NCBI GenBank assembly: GCA_947476745.1
Contig: CANJRG010000017.1
Coordinates: 1 to 64,000 of the forward strand
Direction of reading: 5' to 3'
DNA length: 64,000 nucleotides
Origin: Acidimicrobiia bacterium
GTDB taxonomy: Bacteria > Actinomycetota > Acidimicrobiia > Acidimicrobiales > CAIXPF01
Part shown: positions 58,569 through 64,000 of the stretch, piece by piece
Layout of the letters: each line of letters starts with the position of its first letter
Position numbering within the stretch: position 1 is the stretch's first letter
Notes under the pieces: model-generated
What the model was told of the DNA's origin: nothing
What the model saw: only the letters and a program-made list of their open reading frames with translations
The model's database searches: none
Translations under genes and position numbers: made by a program

Positions 58569-59723
58569 TCAACCGCCGGAGAGGCCGGCGTGGTCGTGCA
58601 GTTCGGGCGGACGGGCGTCGTCGAGATGGTCGAGATAGCCGTCGGGCAGGGCCACCCGGGCCTGGGGCGACGACTTGCCCCGCGGCAGCCGCTCGCTGCC
58701 CGGCGTCGGCAACGCCTCCGGGTCGAGCCGGGCGAGCAGACCCTCGAGGTCGGCCACGGAGTTCACCTCGGCCAGACGCCGACGCACGTCGAGGCCGAGG
58801 GCGTACCCCTTGGCGTACCACGACAGGTGCTTGCGGAAGTCGCGCATGGCCACCGGCTCCGGCTTCGACTGCAGCAACAGCTCGACATGACGGCGGATCA
58901 CCGTCATCACGGTGCCGAACGTCGGTGGGGCACCGACCGGCTCACCACGGTAGGCCCGGTCGAGCTCGGCGAACAGCCACGGCCGGCCCAGGCAACCCCG
59001 CCCGATCACCACCCCGTCGCAGCCGGTGCGGTCCTGCATGCGGAGGGCGTCCTCGGCGGTGAACACATCGCCGTTGCCCAGCACGGGGATCGAACAGGCC
59101 GCCTTGAGCTCGGCGATCGGCGCCCAGTCGGCACTGCCGCCGTAGAGCTGCACTGCGGTGCGCCCGTGCAGGGCCACCCACGCACAGCCCTCGTCCTCAG
59201 CCACCCGGCCGACGGTGCGGTAGGTGACCAGCTGATCGTCGAGACCGATCCGGCACTTGACGGTGACCGGCACGTGGCCGGCGTTGGACACCGCGGCGCG
59301 CACGATGGCTGACAGCAGCCTGGGCTTGAGGGGGATGGCCGCTCCGCCGCCGCGTCGGGTGATCTTCGCCGCCGGGCACCCGAAGTTCAGGTCGAGGTGG
59401 TCGACCCGGTCGGCGTCGACGAGCGCCCGGACGGCCTCGGCGACGTCGTGAGGGTCGGTGGCGTAGAGCTGCAGGCTGCGGATCCGCTCGGAGGGGTCGA
59501 AGTCGACGTAGCTGTTCCAGCTCTTGTCGTCGCCGTGGCGCAGCGCCCGGGCCGACACCATCTCCGACACGTAGAGGCCGCCCCCGAAGGAGGCGCACAG
59601 TTGCCGGAAGGCACGGTTGGTGACCCCTGCCATCGGGGCGAGGACCACCGGGGGCCACACCCGTGACACGCCGAGGGGCAGGCCCCGCGCTGCGGTGGCC
59701 TGCCCCGGTACGCTCCCTGGCAC
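58569..59723 (-). CDS. dusB: tRNA-dihydrouridine synthase (DusB-like)
   Basis: A 384-residue FMN-dependent tRNA-dihydrouridine synthase. VVLAPMAGVTNRAFRQLCASFGGGLYVSEMV begins the barrel, LDLNFGCPAAKITRRGGGAAI contains catalytic C116, and VKCRIGLDD plus GNGDVFTAEDALRM complete the FMN and substrate site. It is longer than usual at the C-terminus, and belongs to the actinobacterial group. It is 32 bases from the SCO6745-family gene, which lies upstream on the same strand. Confidence 0.93.
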   Translation of the reverse strand: MPGSVPGQATAARGLPLGVSRVWPPVVLAPMAGVTNRAFRQLCASFGGGLYVSEMVSARALRHGDDKSWNSYVDFDPSERIRSLQLYATDPHDVAEAVRALVDADRVDHLDLNFGCPAAKITRRGGGAAIPLKPRLLSAIVRAAVSNAGHVPVTVKCRIGLDDQLVTYRTVGRVAEDEGCAWVALHGRTAVQLYGGSADWAPIAELKAACSIPVLGNGDVFTAEDALRMQDRTGCDGVVIGRGCLGRPWLFAELDRAYRGEPVGAPPTFGTVMTVIRRHVELLLQSKPEPVAMRDFRKHLSWYAKGYALGLDVRRRLAEVNSVADLEGLLARLDPEALPTPGSERLPRGKSSPQARVALPDGYLDHLDDARPPELHDHAGLSGG

Positions 59724-59755
59724 GTCGGTGCCGGGCTCGGCTCGGACGTCGGCGA

Positions 59756-60484
59756 TCAGGACGCCAGCGCTGCTTCCATCGCGTTCACGCCGGCCATGAG
59801 GGCATCGGCCTCGGCGGCATCGAGCACGCTGTAGGCGGTCAGCACGATGGTGTCGGTGAGCCGCTCGGCCGCGTCGAGCTTGGCCCGGTCGCCGTCACCG
59901 ACGGCCGGCGCCTCGGCGTAGCCGAACGTGGTCACGTCGTTGGGGCGCTTGATGGCGTGGGCCACGGCGGGGGACAGGCCCGAGGCCACCACGGCGGTGA
60001 GGTGGGCGCTGCCGCGGTACTCGCGCAGGACCGCGGTCAGCTGCATCGCCCGGGCAGGCAGGTCCTCGGCCAGCGGCTCGGCGGCGGTGCCGGCGAACAG
60101 CGCCAGCGAGGCCGGGTGGGCGGCGGCGATGACCTTCTGCGCCGCGGCGCAGTAGGCGTCGAGGCCGGCGATGCCGGAGAACGTGCGGCGGCCGAGATCG
60201 GCGGCGCACTCGAAGTAGAGGCGGGCGGCGTCACGCGGTGCCATCTTCTCCTTGGCGGAGTTCCACATCTTGGCCACGAGGCCACCGTCGAAGTACCCGA
60301 AGGCGCTCTGGATGACCTTGGCATCGACGTCGCCGAGTACGCCGCCCCGGCCGAGGAAGTAGAACCGGAACCCGTCGAGGCCGTGCTCCTTGCCCCGACC
60401 GGTGGTCTCGGGGATGAAGTAGAAGGCGGCGCCGAGGGACCCGATCTTCGGGCAGGCGTTGGAGACGAGTTCTGCGGGAGTCAT
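59756..60484 (-). CDS. SCO6745-family protein
   Basis: A 242-residue actinobacterial protein starting MTPAELVSNACPKIGSLGAAFYF. The pattern LGAAFYFIPETT, GRGGVLGDVDAKVIQSAFGYF, AKMWNSAKEKMAPRDAARLYFECAADLGRR, followed by a helical C-terminal region ending LDAAEADALMAGVNAMEAALAS, matches the SCO6745 family, a group of unknown function with an SCO-type helical fold. No motif for DNA binding or catalysis is firmly recognised. It precedes dusB on the same strand by 32 bases. Confidence 0.8.
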   Translation of the reverse strand: MTPAELVSNACPKIGSLGAAFYFIPETTGRGKEHGLDGFRFYFLGRGGVLGDVDAKVIQSAFGYFDGGLVAKMWNSAKEKMAPRDAARLYFECAADLGRRTFSGIAGLDAYCAAAQKVIAAAHPASLALFAGTAAEPLAEDLPARAMQLTAVLREYRGSAHLTAVVASGLSPAVAHAIKRPNDVTTFGYAEAPAVGDGDRAKLDAAERLTDTIVLTAYSVLDAAEADALMAGVNAMEAALAS

Positions 60485-60645
60485 GCTCGGCAATCTAGCC
60501 AGCCCGGTGGAACGGCTCCGACGGCCCCGGCGGTCGTCGGGCCGGCGGCGTGGGCGGCCGCCTGGCCGATGCCCGGGACCGCCGCGTCGAGCCGGTGCCG
60601 AACGGGCCGTAGCCGCCGTTCACGCTGCTGGGGCAGACTGGCCCG

Positions 60646-62057
60646 ATGAGCGGCGCACTGCGGTACGGCCCCGACGGCGGTCAGGACGGGTTTCACCGTC
60701 GGCAGGGGGAGACGGTCGAGCTGTTGCAAGCCCTGATTCGCAATGCCTGCGTGAACGACGGCACCGCCGAGTCGGGCCAGGAGGTCCGCAACGCCGACGC
60801 CCTCAGCCAGCTGCTCGATGGACCCGGTCTCGAGCTGGCCCGATTCAGCGCCGGGCCGGGCCGTGACTCGCTAGTGGCGCGCATCACCGGGTCCGACCCG
60901 TCGGCCCCCGCCTGTGCCTGATGGGCCACACCGATGTCGTCCCGGCCGATCCTTCGGGCTGGAGCCGTGATCCCTTCGGCGGTGAGCTGATCGTCGCGCC
61001 GGCACGGCGCAACCGGCCGGAGATGGCCGAGGTGTGGGGCCGCGGCGCGGTGGACATGCTGAGCCTGACGGCGTCGATGGCCGTGGCCATGCGCGAGGTC
61101 GCCCGTAGCGGCGTTCGACCCCGGGGCGACCTGCTGTTCTTCGCGGTGGCCGACGAGGAGTCGGGGTCCGCCTACGGGGCGCGTTGGATGGCCGAACACC
61201 ATCGCGAGGCGATGGCCGCGGACTACGTGCTGACCGAGAACGGCGGGCTGCACTCCGGCCCGGCGGAGGCCCCGTGGATCGGCATCAATGTGGCTGAGAA
61301 GGGCGTGGCGTGGCGCCGGTTGCGGGTGCGGGGCAACCCCGGCCACGGCTCGATGCCCTTCCGCAGCGACAATGCCCTGGTGAAGGCGGCGGCGGTGATC
61401 AACCGTCTCGCCGAGTACCGGCCGCCGGCCCGCATGCACGAACTGTGGCGGCAGCGGGTGGAGACCTTGGGCCTCGACGAGGAACTGCAGACGGCCTTGA
61501 TGGACCCCGACCGGATCGACGACGCCCTCGCCGGGATGGGCAACGCCGGCGCCGCAGCGCACCTGCATGCGTGCACCCACACCACGTTCTCGCCCAACAC
61601 CAGCGGTGCTCCGGTGATGAAGACCAACGTCATCCCCGGTGTGGTCGAGCTCGGTGTCGACATCCGCACCTTGCCCGGCGAGCACAGGGCGGAGGTCGAC
61701 GAGCACCTGCGTACCGCGCTCGGTGACCTCTACGAGCAGGTGGAGGTGGAGGTGCTGATGAACGACCCGGCGTCGATCAGCCGGACCGACACGCCGTTGT
61801 GGGACGTGCTGCAGCGCGCCGTGCAGGGGCCGTTCCCCACCGCTCGGCTCACCCCGCAGATGGTCGTCGGCTTCACCGACTCCCGGGTGTACCGCCAGAT
61901 GGGAGCGGTGGCCTACGGCGCCGGCCTGTTCAGCCCCAACCTCGACGGCGGGGACTTCTCGCGGCGATTCCACGGCGACGACGAGCGAATCGACGTCGAA
62001 TCGTTGGGGCTGACCACCCAGTTGTGGCTCGACGTCGTGCAGGGCCTGTGGGGATGA
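60646..62057 (+). CDS. M20 family metallopeptidase/deacylase, frameshifted
   Basis: An M20/M25/M40 zinc peptidase of about 470 residues that is split between two frames. The first, from ATG 60646, reads VELLQALIRNACVNDGTAESGQEVRNADAL and ends at TGA 60919-60921 after LVARITGSDPSAPACA. The second frame reads PRLCLMGHTDVVP immediately before ATG 60921, so homology continues across, and goes on through DEESGSAYGARWM, HGSMPFRSDNALVKAA and the C-terminal FTDSRVYRQMGAVAYG. The break lies in a run of five C (60905-60909): one extra C would restore a single frame (SAPRLCLMGHTD). H and D in GHTDVVP, and E-E in ADEESG, are the zinc and base residues. Sequencing error or real inactivation are both possible. 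Confidence 0.85.
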
Positions 62058-62267
62058 GCCTGCCGTTGCGCTCGCCTCGACCGGGTCCCCGCGGCGCGAC
62101 CCGGTTCGCGTCGCGGCGCGACGGGGTGGGCGGGTCTGGCCGGGCGAGCCCGGTCCTCCACTAGCGTGCCCCGCGTTGTCGTCGGCAGCGGGCCGCTGCG
62201 GCCCCGCCGTCGTACTCGCCCAGCCGAGACCCGTCCCCCCCCAACACCCCAGCGAGGCCGAGCCGTC

Positions 62268-63020
62268 ATGACCGACTACCGCGAAATCCGCTGCGAGCTG
62301 AACGGTTCGACCGCCACGGTCACCCTGGCCCGCCCGGAGGCGCTCAACGCCATCACCCCCACCATGCTGGCCGAGCTGAACGACGCCTTCGCGTCGTTGG
62401 CCGCGATGGCGGAGCTGACCGTGGTGGTGCTCACCGGCGAAGGCCGGGCCTTCAGCGCCGGGGTCGATCTCAAGTCCCTCGGGGCCCGGGTGCTCGAGCA
62501 CGGCAAGGTCGGCGACATCCTCGACGTGCCGGCGCGGGCATTGACCGAGCGGATCAGCATCATGGACCAGGTCGTGGTGGCCAAGGTCAACGGCCACTGC
62601 TTCACCGGGGCGCTGGAGATCGCGCTGTCCTGCGACCTGCTGGCGGTGGCCGCCGAGGCGACCCTGGGCGACACCCATGCCAAATTCGGGCTGCGTCCCA
62701 CCTGGGCGATGAGCGCCCGGCTGCCCCGGGCGGTGGGTAACCAGACGGCGAAGCTGCTGTCCTACACCGCACGGTCCTTCAAGGGCGAGGACGCCCTACG
62801 GCTCGGTATGGCTGCGCTGTGCGCGCCCCGGGCCGAGCTCGACGCCGCCGTCGATTCCCTGGTTGCCGAGATCGTCGCGAACAGCCCCGAATCGCTGGCT
62901 GCCTACAAGGACCTCTACCGCAGTACCGCCGGGTTGCCCCTGCACGAAGCGATTGCCTACGAGTACGGCACGGACTACTCCTTCACCGACACCGCCGAGC
63001 GCCTCGCCCCCTGGCGCTGA
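62268..63020 (+). CDS. Enoyl-CoA hydratase/isomerase family protein
   Basis: A 250-residue crotonase-superfamily enzyme starting [29 protein letters not shown]. The oxyanion-hole segments GEGRAFSAGVDLKSLG and VNGHCFTGALEIALSCDLLAVAAEATLGDTHAKFGLRP are present. The glutamate pair typical of hydratases is not obvious: FTGALEIA has one Glu, and the second region has TH/KFG instead of EV/TLG, so isomerase or hydrolase activity is possible. ATG 62268 was chosen; the frame is open further upstream. Confidence 0.9.
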   Translation: MTDYREIRCELNGSTATVTLARPEALNAITPTMLAELNDAFASLAAMAELTVVVLTGEGRAFSAGVDLKSLGARVLEHGKVGDILDVPARALTERISIMDQVVVAKVNGHCFTGALEIALSCDLLAVAAEATLGDTHAKFGLRPTWAMSARLPRAVGNQTAKLLSYTARSFKGEDALRLGMAALCAPRAELDAAVDSLVAEIVANSPESLAAYKDLYRSTAGLPLHEAIAYEYGTDYSFTDTAERLAPWR

Positions 63021-63138
63021 GCGGGCGACACCGGTTGGGGCGCTGCACCCTGCCGGTTGGGTCGGGGCGCTGCGGGGTCGGGTGGCGTACGATCGAGTAT
63101 CGGCCGGTCGGGGGTACCGGCGGTAGGGGGTTGCAGCG

Positions 63139-64000
63139 ATGCTCGAGGGAGCGACGATCGGGGTCGGTACCGTGGGTGCCGGGGCGTGGTTCAGTTTCGA
63201 CGGCGGCGACCGCTTCCGCCACGTGTACAAGCACATCAACCCGGAGGGCAACGTCCGGGCGATGACGGTCAGCCCCCACGACTCCAACCGGGTCTATGCG
63301 GTGTCCGATCGTGCCGGGCTGTTCACCAGCGCCGACCGTGGCTACCGCTGGGAGCCGGTCAACCTGGACCTCCCCGCGCAGGAGTTCTGGTCGGTGGCGG
63401 TCGACCCGGTGGACCCGCAGCGGCTCTTCGTCGGCGGTCGTCCCGGCCTGTTCCGCTCCGATGACGGCGGTGCCACCTTTGCCGAGATGCCGACCGGTCT
63501 GCTCCCGGAGTGCCCCATCGGCACGCCGCGTCTGACCAACATCGTCATCGACCCCACCGACAACCGCCAGATCTGGCTCGGTGTCGAGGTCGACGGGGTG
63601 TACCACTCGGCCGACGGCGGAGACAGCTGGACCCACCTCGGTGCGTTGGGGGAGACGCCCTTCCACGACGACATCCACGGCCTGACCCTGCGGTCCGCCG
63701 CCGACGGCACCAGCCAACTCCTGGCCGGCACGCCGTTCGGCCTGGCCACCAGCAACGACAAGGGCGGCAGCTGGAGCTGGCGGAGCTTCGATGGGTTCGA
63801 CAAGGGCTCGGGTAACCCCTACGCCTACTGCCGTGGGGTCTTCGTGTGGCCGGGTCGGCCCGACACGATGCTGGTGGGCTGCGGCGACTACATCCCCGGC
63901 CGGGTGGGTGCCATCGAGATCACCCGGGACGGCGGCGCCAGCTGGGAACGGGCCGCGCTGCCGGTGGAGCCCAACTCGACGGTGTACTGGATGGCCACCC
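63139..64000 (+). CDS. Asp-box (BNR/sialidase-type) repeat protein, truncated by window end
   Basis: A coding frame starting MLEGATIGVGTVGAGAWF and still open at the end of the window (287 residues seen). It carries repeated Asp-box motifs S-x-D-x-G-x-x-W/F: SFDGGDRF, SADRGYRW, SDDGGATF, SADGGDSW, SNDKGGSW and TRDGGASW, spaced about 40-45 residues, as in BNR/sialidase-like beta-propellers. No signal peptide is evident, so it is probably cytoplasmic. Homologues are often annotated as glycosyl hydrolase or photosystem-II-stability-like (YCF48) propellers; catalytic residues are not recognised. Confidence 0.85.
   Translation, partial: MLEGATIGVGTVGAGAWFSFDGGDRFRHVYKHINPEGNVRAMTVSPHDSNRVYAVSDRAGLFTSADRGYRWEPVNLDLPAQEFWSVAVDPVDPQRLFVGGRPGLFRSDDGGATFAEMPTGLLPECPIGTPRLTNIVIDPTDNRQIWLGVEVDGVYHSADGGDSWTHLGALGETPFHDDIHGLTLRSAADGTSQLLAGTPFGLATSNDKGGSWSWRSFDGFDKGSGNPYAYCRGVFVWPGRPDTMLVGCGDYIPGRVGAIEITRDGGASWERAALPVEPNSTVYWMAT

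Noticed and set aside
60919-60921. TGA in the M20 gene considered as a second selenocysteine codon
   Set aside because: Sequence after TGA in the same frame has no M20 similarity; homology continues in a different frame (PRLCLMGHTDVVP), so this is a frameshift.

Overview
The window is about 64 kb of very GC-rich, densely packed bacterial chromosome. It starts inside the 3' end of a 5S rRNA, so an rRNA operon lies just upstream. Gene content points to an actinobacterium: an actinobacterial-type 2-oxoglutarate:ferredoxin oxidoreductase, glucosyl-3-phosphoglycerate synthase near folP, a SCO6745-family protein, a GerMN lipoprotein beside a histidine kinase, many CaiB/BaiF CoA-transferases and acyl-CoA dehydrogenases, GTG starts and ATGA overlaps. 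The mix suggests an environmental lineage such as Acidimicrobiia; that placement is inference, not seen directly.

Layout. 1-9.6 kb: 5S end, a TPR protein, an AcuI-like reductase, class I aldolase, korAB, a universal stress protein, a DUF952 protein and an MFS exporter. 9.6-16 kb: an AlkB-like demethylase behind a 33-bp operator-like palindrome, a CCA-adding-enzyme-like nucleotidyltransferase, an SDR, a 2-hydroxyacyl-CoA lyase-like enzyme and an acyl-CoA dehydrogenase. 16-25 kb: three poorly known small proteins, an amidase, a fused two-domain CoA-transferase, a beta-lactamase-fold hydrolase, then a two-gene cassette whose first gene has an in-frame TGA in the context U-G-S-C (a UGSC-family selenoprotein). 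25-33 kb: more acyl-CoA metabolism (enoyl-CoA hydratase, two acyl-CoA dehydrogenases around a 3-hydroxyisobutyrate-dehydrogenase-like enzyme, FAH-family hydrolase). 33-37 kb: folP converging on folBK-gpgS-ribD-like. 37-48 kb: a VIT-type transporter, small enzymes, two CoA-transferase gene pairs, hydrolases, a cold-shock gene, a VOC protein and a PCu(A)C copper chaperone. 48-52 kb: secreted protein, GerMN lipoprotein and sensor kinase, with a divergent response regulator. 52-57.6 kb: a translationally coupled operon of sirohaem sulfite/nitrite reductase, sirohaem synthase and a molybdopterin oxidoreductase. 57.6-64 kb: aldo/keto reductase, tRNA-dihydrouridine synthase, SCO6745-family protein, a frameshifted M20 peptidase, an enoyl-CoA hydratase and the start of an Asp-box (BNR) repeat protein that leaves the window.

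Main points. (1) The UGSC gene has a good Shine-Dalgarno, an in-frame TGA at codon 96, a plausible SECIS-like hairpin just after it, homologous-looking sequence on both sides and ATGA coupling to its partner gene. (2) CaiB/BaiF CoA-transferases occur three times as a pair of one Asp-bearing and one Asp-lacking partner, twice as overlapping genes and once as a single fused protein, which argues for an obligate heteromeric enzyme. (3) The AlkB-like gene has a double AACATATGTT operator resembling actinobacterial SOS boxes. (4) Two genes (cold shock, M20) are broken exactly at C/G homopolymers, which may be assembly errors. Short in-frame tandem repeats are unusually frequent.
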